Assembly: GCF_030413175.1 (NCBI RefSeq)
Contig: NZ_CP129212.1
Location: 6,176,450 to 6,240,449 of the forward strand
Origin: Bradyrhizobium roseum
Lineage (GTDB): Bacteria; Pseudomonadota; Alphaproteobacteria; Rhizobiales; Xanthobacteraceae
Reading direction: 5' to 3'
Length of the DNA: 64,000 nt
The translations under genes were made by a program, and so were the position numbers. Below, piece by piece: positions 1-7,601 of this stretch (the stretch's first letter is position 1; every line of letters begins with the position of its first letter). Under the pieces are notes generated by a model. It ran no database searches, was not told the origin of the DNA, and worked only from the letters and a program-made list of their open reading frames with translations.

Positions 1-621
1 ACCATCGCAGTGGTGCTGTCGAAGCTGAAGCCGGAACATGCCGCGCGCGTGCTGGCGATTCTCCCCGAGGATCTGGCGCTCGACGTGGTCGGCCGCATGC
101 TGAAGATGGAAGCGGTGCAGAAGGAAGTCATCGAGCGCGTCGAACAGACGCTGCGCACCGAATTCATGTCCAACCTGTCGCAGACCCGCCGCCGCGACGC
201 CCACGAGGTGATGGCTGAAATCTTCAACAATTTCGACCGCCAGACCGAAACCCGCTTCATCACCTCGCTGGAAGAAGAGAACCGCGAATCCGCCGAGCGC
301 ATCAAGGCGCTGATGTTCACCTTCGACGACCTGATCAAGCTCGATTCCGCCTCGGCGCAGACGCTGATGCGCAACGTCGACAAGGACAAGCTCGGCATCG
401 CGCTGAAGAGCGCCAATGAGGAGGTGCGCGGCTTCTTCCTCGGCAACATGTCCTCGCGCGCCGGCAAGATGCTGATGGACGACATGGCGGCGATGGGACC
501 GGTGCGGCTGCGCGACGTCGACGAGGCGCAGGCGCTGCTCGTCAACATGGCCAAGGACATGGCGGCGCGAGGCGAAATCACGCTGACCAAGAACCGCGCC
601 GACGACGAATTGGTGTATTGA
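1..621 (+). CDS. fliG: Flagellar motor switch protein FliG (5' end outside window)
   Basis: FliG is the C-ring protein that couples stator ion flow to rotor torque at the cytoplasmic face of the flagellar basal body. The reading frame is open from base 1, so the N-terminus is missing; about 206 residues remain of a family usually 330-370 long. What is left covers the middle domain ([15 protein letters not shown], with the PEHA form of the family's EHPQ-like motif) and the C-terminal torque domain ([10 protein letters not shown], then [15 protein letters not shown], near the end). Its stop overlaps the fliH start by one base, which indicates translational coupling in a flagellar operon. Confidence 0.95.
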   Translation, partial: TIAVVLSKLKPEHAARVLAILPEDLALDVVGRMLKMEAVQKEVIERVEQTLRTEFMSNLSQTRRRDAHEVMAEIFNNFDRQTETRFITSLEEENRESAERIKALMFTFDDLIKLDSASAQTLMRNVDKDKLGIALKSANEEVRGFFLGNMSSRAGKMLMDDMAAMGPVRLRDVDEAQALLVNMAKDMAARGEITLTKNRADDELVY

Positions 622-1247
622 TGGCCGCGCCCGCAAAATTCCTGTTCGACACCGACTTTGCCGCTCCCGACAAGACGCGCGAACGCGCCGCCACGAGCGC
701 CGAGATCGCCGAGAAGGTCGCGGAGGCCGAAGCGCGTGCCTACCGCGCCGGCTACGAAGCGGCCCAGCACGAGGCGAAGGTGGAAAGCGATCGCCGCGCC
801 GCGCTGGCGCTGGAGGAGATCGGCATCGCCATCCGCGGCATCGCCTCGCGCTTCTCCGGCATCGAGACCAGGATGGAGACCGAGGCGGTCGACGTTGCTG
901 TGGCGGTGGCGCGCAAGCTGTGCAGCGAACTGATCGTCCGCGAACCGCTCGGCGAGATCATGGCGCTGGTCAGCGACTGCTTCTCGCATCTGGTCGCGAC
1001 CCCGCATCTCGTCGTCCGCATCAACGACCAGCTCTACGATGCTGCCCGCGAGAAGATCGAGCGGCAGGCCGCCCAGAGCGGCTTCGAAGGCCGGCTCGTC
1101 ATTCTTGCCGAACCCGCCATCGCCACCGGCGACTGCCGGATCGAATGGGCCGACGGCGGCGTGGTGCTGGAACGGACGGCCATCGAATCGAAAATCAGCG
1201 AACTCGTCGGACGCTATCTGGCGTCCCGCGGTCAGGCCGCAACGTAA
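621..1247 (+). CDS. fliH: Flagellar export apparatus regulator FliH
   Basis: FliH binds and restrains the FliI export ATPase and helps dock it at the flagellar type III gate. The protein has 208 residues. Its N-terminal half is rich in Glu, Ala and Arg (residues 20-60), as expected for the long helical stalk, and the C-terminal half matches the FliH/V-ATPase E-subunit-like fold. I chose the ATG at 621, which overlaps the fliG TGA; a TTG three bases earlier is also in frame. The protein is divergent and the call rests partly on its place between fliG and fliN. Confidence 0.85.
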   Translation: MAAPAKFLFDTDFAAPDKTRERAATSAEIAEKVAEAEARAYRAGYEAAQHEAKVESDRRAALALEEIGIAIRGIASRFSGIETRMETEAVDVAVAVARKLCSELIVREPLGEIMALVSDCFSHLVATPHLVVRINDQLYDAAREKIERQAAQSGFEGRLVILAEPAIATGDCRIEWADGGVVLERTAIESKISELVGRYLASRGQAAT

Positions 1248-1266
1248 GGGCCATGAGGACTGAACC

Positions 1267-1617
1267 ATGAGTGACACCGACGCACAGGTACCGCTACCCG
1301 ACCTCAACGCCGCGGACGCACCGCCAATCGACGACCTCGCCTATAATGAGGACGAACAGGCTTCGCGCATCGCCGCCGACCTCGAGGCGGTGTTCGACGT
1401 GCCGGTGCAGGTTTCGGCCGTGCTCGGCCGTTCCAAGATGGACGTCGGCGAGCTGTTGAAGCTCGGGCCCGGCACCGTGCTCGAACTCGACCGCCGCGTC
1501 GGCGAAGCCATCGACATCTACGTCAACAACCGCCTGGTGGCGCGCGGCGAAGTGGTGCTGGTGGAAGACAAGCTCGGCGTCACCATGACGGAAATCATCA
1601 AGGCGGAACGCAACTAG
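1267..1617 (+). CDS. fliN: Flagellar motor switch protein FliN
   Basis: FliN forms the lower part of the C-ring with FliM and is the site where CheY-P and FliH act. The protein has 116 residues, a normal length. It has an acidic, proline-rich N-terminus of about 35 residues followed by one SpoA (surface presentation of antigens) domain: DVPVQVSAVLGRSKM, LLKLGPGTVLELDR and IYVNNRLVARGEVV, ending in GVTMTEII. It follows fliH by 19 bases and precedes flbD by 53, so all four genes are probably one transcription unit. Confidence 0.96.
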   Translation: MSDTDAQVPLPDLNAADAPPIDDLAYNEDEQASRIAADLEAVFDVPVQVSAVLGRSKMDVGELLKLGPGTVLELDRRVGEAIDIYVNNRLVARGEVVLVEDKLGVTMTEIIKAERN

Positions 1618-1670
1618 TAATTTGGCGATACGCGCCGAAAGCGGCGCGAACAGACGGACAGGAGATCAAC

Positions 1671-3050
1671 ATGCGGCTTCTCATCGTTGGCACATTGAAG
1701 GGCCAGCTTACGACCGCCACCAAGATCGCGATGGAAAACGGCGCATCGGTCACCCACGCCGAGGCGATCGAACAGGCGATGGCCGTGCTGCGCGGCGGCA
1801 AGGGCGCCGACCTGCTGCTGGTCGACGTCGCGCTCGACATCCGCGACCTGGTGATGCGGCTGGAAGCCGAGCACATCCATGTGCCGATCGTGGCCTGCGG
1901 CATCTCCAACGACGCCCGCGCTGCGGTCGCCGCGATCCACGCCGGCGCCAAGGAATACATCCCGCTGCCGCCCGATCCGGAGCTGATCGCCGCGGTGCTC
2001 GCCGCCGTCGCCAATGATTCACGCGACCTGATCTACCGCGACGAAGCCATGGGCAAGGTCATCAAGATCGCGCAGCAGATCGCGGGCTCGGATGCCTCGA
2101 TCATGATCACGGGCGAATCCGGCACCGGCAAGGAAGTGCTGGCGCGGTACGTCCATTCCCGCTCCAACCGCGCCAAGCGGCCGTTCATCTCGATCAACTG
2201 CGCGGCGATCCCGGAACATTTGCTCGAATCCGAATTGTTCGGCCACGAGAAAGGCGCCTTCACCGGCGCCATCGCCCGCCGCATCGGCAAGTTCGAGGAG
2301 GCCACCGGCGGCACGCTGCTGCTGGACGAAATCTCCGAGATGGACGTCCGCCTGCAATCGAAACTGCTGCGCGCCATCCAGGAGCGCGTGATCGACCGCG
2401 TCGGCGGCACCAAGCCGGTGCCGGTCGATATCCGCATCATCGCCACCTCGAACCGCAACCTCGCCGACGCCGTGCGCGAAGGCACCTTCCGCGAGGATCT
2501 GCTGTTCCGCCTCAACGTCGTCAACCTGAAGATCCCGCCGCTGCGCGACCGCCCCGCCGACATCCTCGAACTGGCGCAGCATTTTGCCAAGAAATATGCC
2601 GACGCCAACGGCGTGCCGTTGCGGCCGATCTCGGCCGACGCAAGGCGCGTGCTGACCTCGAACCGCTGGCAGGGCAACGTCCGCGAGCTGGAAAACACCA
2701 TGCACCGTTCGGTGCTGATGGCGCAGGGCGACGAGATCGGCCCCGAGGCGATCCTGACCCCCGACGGCGACCGCCTCGACCTCGCCAAGACCGTCCCCGC
2801 CGTGGCGCACGCGACCCTTGCCGCCGAGCAGGTCACGCGAGCGCTGGTCGGCCGCACCGTCGCCGATGTCGAGCGCGACCTGATCCTCGAAACGCTCAAG
2901 CACTGCCTCGGCAACCGCACCCATGCCGCCAATATCCTCGGCATCTCGATCCGTACGCTGCGCAACAAGCTGAACGAATATGCCGACGGCGGGATTCCGA
3001 TCACGCCGGCGGGCGCGGGGGATCAACAGCGGTTTGTGGTGGCGGGGTAG
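1671..3050 (+). CDS. flbD: Sigma-54-dependent flagellar transcription activator FlbD
   Basis: FlbD-type regulators activate late flagellar promoters with sigma-54 RNA polymerase. The protein has 459 residues. Residues 1-115 are a receiver-like domain in which Asp52 is the likely phospho-acceptor, though the surrounding acidic pocket is weak. The AAA+ domain shows Walker A GESGTGKE at 148-155, the sigma-54 contact loop GAFTGA at 195-200 and Walker B LLLDE at 216-220. A Fis-type helix-turn-helix (GNRTHAANILGISIRTLRNK) lies near residues 405-430. It is preceded by AGGAGATCAAC and sits directly after fliG-fliH-fliN, as in other rhizobia and Caulobacter. Its last 50 bases overlap the tail of a gene on the opposite strand. 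Confidence 0.95.
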   Translation: MRLLIVGTLKGQLTTATKIAMENGASVTHAEAIEQAMAVLRGGKGADLLLVDVALDIRDLVMRLEAEHIHVPIVACGISNDARAAVAAIHAGAKEYIPLPPDPELIAAVLAAVANDSRDLIYRDEAMGKVIKIAQQIAGSDASIMITGESGTGKEVLARYVHSRSNRAKRPFISINCAAIPEHLLESELFGHEKGAFTGAIARRIGKFEEATGGTLLLDEISEMDVRLQSKLLRAIQERVIDRVGGTKPVPVDIRIIATSNRNLADAVREGTFREDLLFRLNVVNLKIPPLRDRPADILELAQHFAKKYADANGVPLRPISADARRVLTSNRWQGNVRELENTMHRSVLMAQGDEIGPEAILTPDGDRLDLAKTVPAVAHATLAAEQVTRALVGRTVADVERDLILETLKHCLGNRTHAANILGISIRTLRNKLNEYADGGIPITPAGAGDQQRFVVAG

Positions 3051-3282
3051 GATGCACGGGCAAGCCTGCTCGCGGCCCCTCGCCGTTCCGGAATGGTCCG
3101 AAGGACCCGACCCGGAATGACGGGACCTGCGAATAGCTCGGTGCGTCGGGTTTTCGAAAAATGCGGATGGGATCGCCCGGCGTGAGATCAGGCCGCGTCC
3201 AGAGCGCGTAAGCATACAGCGCAAGATAGGCGATCGCGATCGCGCCTACGCCGTAGAACAGCCAAATTCCGATCCGCTTCAT
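3001..3282 (-). CDS. Small single-pass membrane protein of unknown function
   Basis: The predicted protein has 93 residues and no function I can name. It starts MKRIGIWLFYGVGAIAIAYLALYAYALW, a signal-anchor or transmembrane helix at about residues 5-27. A polar, proline-rich tail of about 65 residues (PDLTPGDPIRIFRKPDAP and a Pro-rich end) follows. Its 3' end overlaps the flbD coding end by 50 bases, tail to tail. The hydrophobic N-terminus followed by soluble sequence argues for a real gene, but the final 17 codons lie in the overlap and may only mirror flbD codon use. Confidence 0.6.
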   Translation of the reverse strand: MKRIGIWLFYGVGAIAIAYLALYAYALWTRPDLTPGDPIRIFRKPDAPSYSQVPSFRVGSFGPFRNGEGPRAGLPVHPTPPPQTAVDPPRPPA

Positions 3283-3340
3283 GCGCCGCTTTTAGATCGG
3301 CGCCCCGGCAAAAGCGAGGCGCTTCAGGGCGCAACAGCGC

Positions 3341-4552
3341 CTACCCCGCCGCCACCTTCTGCGGCGCCGGCGCCACATTCACCGCCAGCTTGCCGTAACG
3401 GTCCTTGAAGGCCTCGGTGTCGATCTCCTCGAGCTTGATGGCGCCGCTCAGCACGCCTTTCTTCCACGCCTCATGTTCGGGATCGTTCTGGAATTCCGGC
3501 ATCACTTCCTTGCCGAACAGTTCGAGCGACTCGCAGATGTGCTCATGGGTATTCTTGCCGGCCTGGTTGAGCAGGATCACCTGGTCGATATGGGAGGCGC
3601 GGAACCGCCGCAGCTTTTTGCGGATGGTTTCCGGCGAGCCGATCAGGCCGCCACGCAGCGCCGCCTCCTGCGCTTCCGGGTTCTCGCGCTTCCACTTGTT
3701 GTACTCGTCCCACATGTTGACGGTGCCGGGATCGGGACGCTGCCGGTTCTGCGAGGCGCCGTAGAAGCGCAGCGCGAACTGGAAGAAGGTGGCGCCGTCG
3801 GCGCGGCGGCGCGCTTCCTCGTCGGTCTCGGCGCACATGAAGAACGACACCAGCGCCATGTTCGGGTTGATCACGTAATCGGCGAGCTTCTTCAGCCGTT
3901 TTGTAATCGCGTTGTAATAGGCATGCACCCAGGCATGCGCGGCGTCCGCGCTGACGAACTGGAAACCCAGCGCGCCAAAGCCGTTCTCGCCGGCACGCTC
4001 GATGGTCTGCAATTGCGAGCAGGCCATCCACAGCGGCGGATGTGGCTTCTGCACGGGCTTCGGCACCACGTTGCGCAGCGGTATATCGAAATACTTGCCG
4101 TGATGCTCGGTGCCCACCTTGGTGAACATCGGGAAAATCGCCTGGACGGCTTCCTCGAACACCTCACGCTTGGTTTCCATGTCGCGGCCGAACGGGGTCA
4201 ATTCGGTGATGGACGCGCTCTCGCCCATGCCGAATTCGCAGCGGCCGTTCGAGAGCAGATCGAGAACTGCTACTTTTTCGGCAACGCGCGCGGGATGGTT
4301 CGTGGTGAGCTGGAAGATGCCATGCCCGAGCCGGATGTTCTTGGTGCGCTGGCTGGCGGCGGCGAGAAAGGATTCCGGGGCGGGCGAGTGCGAGTATTCC
4401 TCGAGGAAATGATGCTCCACCACCCAGGCGTGGTCGTAGCCGAGACGGTCGGCGGTTTCGAGCTGCGTCAGTGCGTTCTGGTAGAGCCGGAGTTCGTCGC
4501 CCTCTTCCCATGGGCGTGGCAGCTGCAGTTCGTAGAAGATCCCGAATTTCAT
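3341..4552 (-). CDS. LLM-class flavin-dependent oxidoreductase (bacterial luciferase-like)
   Basis: Members of this superfamily use reduced FMN and oxygen to oxidise small organic substrates; the substrate here cannot be read from sequence. The protein has 403 residues and starts MKFGIFYELQLPRPW, the first beta strand of the TIM barrel. Family features include HAWVVEHHFLEEYSHSP near residue 40, LGHGIFQLTTNHPARVAEKVA near 100 and RCEFGMGESAS near 125. The C-terminal part (IGSPETIRKKLRRF) is the usual phosphate-loop-adjacent region. It is transcribed alone on the minus strand, downstream of the nap operon but separated from napC by 147 bases. Confidence 0.88.
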   Translation of the reverse strand: MKFGIFYELQLPRPWEEGDELRLYQNALTQLETADRLGYDHAWVVEHHFLEEYSHSPAPESFLAAASQRTKNIRLGHGIFQLTTNHPARVAEKVAVLDLLSNGRCEFGMGESASITELTPFGRDMETKREVFEEAVQAIFPMFTKVGTEHHGKYFDIPLRNVVPKPVQKPHPPLWMACSQLQTIERAGENGFGALGFQFVSADAAHAWVHAYYNAITKRLKKLADYVINPNMALVSFFMCAETDEEARRRADGATFFQFALRFYGASQNRQRPDPGTVNMWDEYNKWKRENPEAQEAALRGGLIGSPETIRKKLRRFRASHIDQVILLNQAGKNTHEHICESLELFGKEVMPEFQNDPEHEAWKKGVLSGAIKLEEIDTEAFKDRYGKLAVNVAPAPQKVAAG

Positions 4553-4699
4553 GATCTCTCTCCCGCGACGATCTTGTTGTTGTCGTCAGTCTAACCGTGC
4601 GGGTGATTGAGTCCAGAGCTCGGCAATTCCGCTTGGCGGGAGAACTGGCAGCCCGCGCAAGCGGCGGGTCGCCCCTTCAGGCCGGAACCCGATGCACTC

Positions 4700-5416
4700 C
4701 TATCGCGCCGCCTTCGCCCGGGCGACGTCGGCGTCCTGGAGGAAATCGATCAGCTTCTGCAGCGGCCCAACCTGATCGATGTTGTCGAGCATCTCGCGAT
4801 AGGATTCCTGCGCTTTCGGCGGAAGCTTGTGGGCGATTCCCTGATGGCAATCGATGCAGGTCTTGCCTTGCGCGAACGCCGTCTGGTGCAGCTTGGAGGC
4901 CCGCGGCTCCTGCGCCGCGTACTCCATGTGATCAAACTTGTGGCAGTTGCGGCATTCGCGCGAATCCGTGGTCTTCATGGCGCGCCATACGTTCTTGGCG
5001 AGGTCGAGGCGATGCGCGTTGAATTTCTCCGGCGTATCGATGCTTCCAAGCGCCTTGTGATACAGCTCGTTCGATGCCTGGATCTTGCGGACAACCTTGT
5101 GCCCCCATTCCTTCGGCACGTGGCAGTCCGGACAACTCGCGCGCACGCCGGTGCGGTTCGAGTAGTGCGGCGTGTTGCGGTACTCGGCGTAGACGTTGTC
5201 CTTCATCTCATGACAGGAAATGCAGAACTGCTCGGTGTTCGTCGCCTCCATCGCCCAGTTGAAGCCGCCCCAGAAGATGACGCCGGCGACAAAGCCGACG
5301 ATGATGATCAGGCCCCAGGCGAAGCGCGCCGTCGGCGAGAGGAACCAGCGCCGGAGCCTGGCTACCAGGCCTGGCCGCGGGGCTGCCGGAGCAGCGGCGG
5401 TGTCGGTATCGGCCAT
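4700..5416 (-). CDS. napC: Membrane-anchored tetraheme cytochrome c NapC
   Basis: NapC oxidises quinol in the cytoplasmic membrane and passes electrons to the NapB-NapA complex in the periplasm. The protein has 238 residues. One transmembrane helix lies at about 31-54, and four CxxCH heme sites are visible: CISCH 64-68, CPDCH 94-98, CRNCH 154-158 and CIDCH 186-190, as in the NapC/NirT family. The frame is open further upstream, but the ATG at 5416 gives the normal length and sits 7 bases after the napB stop. It is the last gene of napFDAGHBC. Confidence 0.96.
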   Translation of the reverse strand: MADTDTAAAPAAPRPGLVARLRRWFLSPTARFAWGLIIIVGFVAGVIFWGGFNWAMEATNTEQFCISCHEMKDNVYAEYRNTPHYSNRTGVRASCPDCHVPKEWGHKVVRKIQASNELYHKALGSIDTPEKFNAHRLDLAKNVWRAMKTTDSRECRNCHKFDHMEYAAQEPRASKLHQTAFAQGKTCIDCHQGIAHKLPPKAQESYREMLDNIDQVGPLQKLIDFLQDADVARAKAAR

Positions 5417-5423
5417 TATCGCC

Positions 5424-5882
5424 TCACTTCGCCTGCGTCGCGTTCTTGAAGATGTTGCCGACCAGCGGCTTGGCGTCGGCCTGCGGCACGTGGCACTGCT
5501 GGCAGAAATAGCGGGTGCCCGCGACCTTATCGAGCCGCACGCCCTGCCGGTCGACATAGTGCGTTTCGGAAATCTTCGGCGCGTTGACGCGCGCATTGCC
5601 GGGCCAGTCATGGCAACCCATGCAGGCATTGTTCTCGCTGCTGATCTGATAGCCTTCGACCTTGTGGGGAATCAGCGGCGGCTGCTGGCGATAGGCTCGG
5701 TCAAAGCCGCCGGCCGGCACCGATTGCTTGCCGACGTCGGGAGCGGACGACGTATCGGTGAGCGGCGCCTCACGCAGGCTTTTTGGCGCCTTGGCCTCCT
5801 GGGCCTGCGGCCCGACGGCGACAAGAGGCGCGAGGATCACGGCCAGCGTCGTAACCAGTGGAATGAATCGGACAAGCTTCAT
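5424..5882 (-). CDS. napB: Diheme cytochrome c NapB, small subunit of periplasmic nitrate reductase
   Basis: NapB carries electrons from NapC or NapGH to NapA in the periplasm. The protein has 152 residues with an N-terminal signal peptide (KLVRFIPLVTTLAVILAPL, residues 2-20) and two CxxCH heme sites, CMGCH 87-91 and CQQCH 127-131. Conserved NapB features such as RAYRQQPPLIPH precede the first heme. The start ATG overlaps the napH stop (ATGA), which shows tight translational coupling. Confidence 0.96.
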   Translation of the reverse strand: MKLVRFIPLVTTLAVILAPLVAVGPQAQEAKAPKSLREAPLTDTSSAPDVGKQSVPAGGFDRAYRQQPPLIPHKVEGYQISSENNACMGCHDWPGNARVNAPKISETHYVDRQGVRLDKVAGTRYFCQQCHVPQADAKPLVGNIFKNATQAK

Positions 5883-6820
5883 GGGGCGACCCTTTCAGGA
5901 CTGCGACGTGTTGGCGCGACTTGCGAAGCAGAAGCTGTCACCGTCGCGGAATTGGTGGGGGCCACGCCGCTGCGTGCGCGCAGGCCCAGATTGAACACCC
6001 GCTTGGAGCAGACATCGATGCAGGCGCCGCACAGCGTGCAGTCGCCCGACGCAATGACAGGGCTCGTGCCGGACCGTTCGCCCCTGAGCGCGGGGCTGAT
6101 GACGTGCGGTTCCGGGCAGACGGCAAAGCAGTCCATGCAGTCGTCGCAGGCGGCGCGGTTATCCGCAGCCACGCGCAGCAACGACACCCTGCCGATCTGG
6201 CCATAGAATGCCCCGACGGGGCAGAGATGGCCGCACCAGCCGTGCTTCGCCACGAAGAGATCGAAGATGAAGATCGCTCCGGCCCCACACGCTCCAGACC
6301 AGAGGCCAAAGACGAGCGCGCGATGCAAGGCGGTGATTGGATTGATGAGCTCCCACGCCATGGAGCCGGACACGGCGGACGCTGCCAGCACGCCGACGAC
6401 GAAATAGAGCCGCAGTTCGGGGCGAACCTTGGCCGTGTAGGTGATGCCCAGCCGGCGCCGCAGCCAGGCGGCGAGATCGGTTACCGGGTTGACCGGACAG
6501 ACCCAGGCGCAATAGCTGCGACCGCCGAGCAGCAGATAGCTGCCCAGAACGATCGCCGTGCCGAGGATCGCAACGCCCTCGGGCCAGTGCCGCGCCGCCA
6601 GCGATTGCAGGAAAATGAAGGGATCGTTCAGCGGCAGCACGCCAAGCGTCATCGACGAGGCCAAGGTGCCTTTCGCGATCCAGATGCCGAACAGCGGCCC
6701 CGACAGGAACAGGGCCAGGAACGACAGCTGGCTGATCCGGCGCAGCACCAAAAAACGCGTCGATGCCCAAAGGCCCTTCTGCGCACGCGCTTCACGATAT
6801 GGCCTGGCGTTGGCGGTCAT
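5879..6820 (-). CDS. napH: Quinol dehydrogenase membrane subunit NapH
   Basis: NapH is the membrane iron-sulfur partner of NapG and gives NapA a second quinol route besides NapC. The protein has 313 residues and several hydrophobic helices (around residues 22-45, 65-90, 135-160 and 175-195). It has the NapH/NosR-type CxxxCP motifs CAWVCPVNP and CGHLCPVGAF, then two ferredoxin-type clusters (CDDCMDCFAVCPEP and CTLCGACIDVCSKR) near the C-terminus. I chose the ATG at 6820, which overlaps the napG stop (ATGA); an in-frame extension further upstream is only open reading frame inside napG. Confidence 0.93.
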   Translation of the reverse strand: MTANARPYREARAQKGLWASTRFLVLRRISQLSFLALFLSGPLFGIWIAKGTLASSMTLGVLPLNDPFIFLQSLAARHWPEGVAILGTAIVLGSYLLLGGRSYCAWVCPVNPVTDLAAWLRRRLGITYTAKVRPELRLYFVVGVLAASAVSGSMAWELINPITALHRALVFGLWSGACGAGAIFIFDLFVAKHGWCGHLCPVGAFYGQIGRVSLLRVAADNRAACDDCMDCFAVCPEPHVISPALRGERSGTSPVIASGDCTLCGACIDVCSKRVFNLGLRARSGVAPTNSATVTASASQVAPTRRSPERVAP

Positions 6821-7596
6821 GGCGCGCCTCCCGCGTCGGGCTTGCGCACCGGCAGCTTGAGCGGCGCATCGACGAGCGGGGCGCCGGACTTTTTCTTCTC
6901 TTCCCAGCCGCGGAGATAGTGCTCGTCCTGCTTCAGCGCGGCGATCTCGATCGGCAGCACCTTGATCGCGGCGTCGTTCAGCACGCAGGATTTCTCGCAT
7001 TTGCCGCAGCCGGTGCAGTATTCGGCATGAACCACTGGCTCGAAAATCGCGTGCCTGGCGGTGCGGGCGTTGTGCGAGGTCTCCAGCGTGATCGCCTTGT
7101 CGATCGCAGGGCACACCCGATAGCAGACGTCGCAACGCAGCCCCTGCAGATTGAGGCAGGTCTCGCGGCTGGTGATCACGGCCACGCCCATTTTCGCCTT
7201 CGCGATGTCGGTGAGCGAATGGTCGAGCGCGCCGGTGGGGCATGCCTTCACGCATGGAATGTTGTCGCACATCTCGCAGGGCACGTTGCGCGCCACGAAG
7301 AACGGCGTTCCGACTGCCGGACCGTCCGCCCAATCCGAGAGATTCAAGGTGTCATAGGGACAGTCGCGAACGCAGAGGCCGCAGCGCACGCAGGCGGACA
7401 GAAACTGTTTTTCCGGCAATGCGCCGGGCGGCCGCAACGTTTGCGCCGGCTTTGCGCGGGAGGACACGCCGAACCCGGTCAGCATCGTCGCGGCGACGGC
7501 GGCGCCGCCGCCGAAACGCGCCATCTCCTGCAGCGCCTTGCGGCGCCGCGGATCGCCCGGATTGCCTGCCCCCGAATCCGCCATGGTCCATTGCAT
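6817..7596 (-). CDS. napG: Ferredoxin-type protein NapG
   Basis: NapG is the periplasmic four-cluster ferredoxin of the NapGH quinol dehydrogenase. The protein has 259 residues. A twin-arginine-like signal (DPRRRKALQEMARFGGG, about residues 15-32) with a hydrophobic stretch points to Tat export. Four 4Fe-4S motifs follow: CVRCGLCVRDCP, CEMCDNIPCVKACP, CDVCYRVCP with an upstream Cys, and CTGCGKCEKSC. A second possible start lies four codons downstream (MADSG, 7584). It lies 5 bases after napA and overlaps napH. Confidence 0.94.
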   Translation of the reverse strand: MQWTMADSGAGNPGDPRRRKALQEMARFGGGAAVAATMLTGFGVSSRAKPAQTLRPPGALPEKQFLSACVRCGLCVRDCPYDTLNLSDWADGPAVGTPFFVARNVPCEMCDNIPCVKACPTGALDHSLTDIAKAKMGVAVITSRETCLNLQGLRCDVCYRVCPAIDKAITLETSHNARTARHAIFEPVVHAEYCTGCGKCEKSCVLNDAAIKVLPIEIAALKQDEHYLRGWEEKKKSGAPLVDAPLKLPVRKPDAGGAP

Positions 7597-7601
7597 CCGG
7601 A

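Noticed and set aside
2019..3224. Long minus-strand open frame of 401 codons
   Set aside because: It is antisense to flbD. It has no domain, and its length follows from the high GC of the third codon position in flbD.
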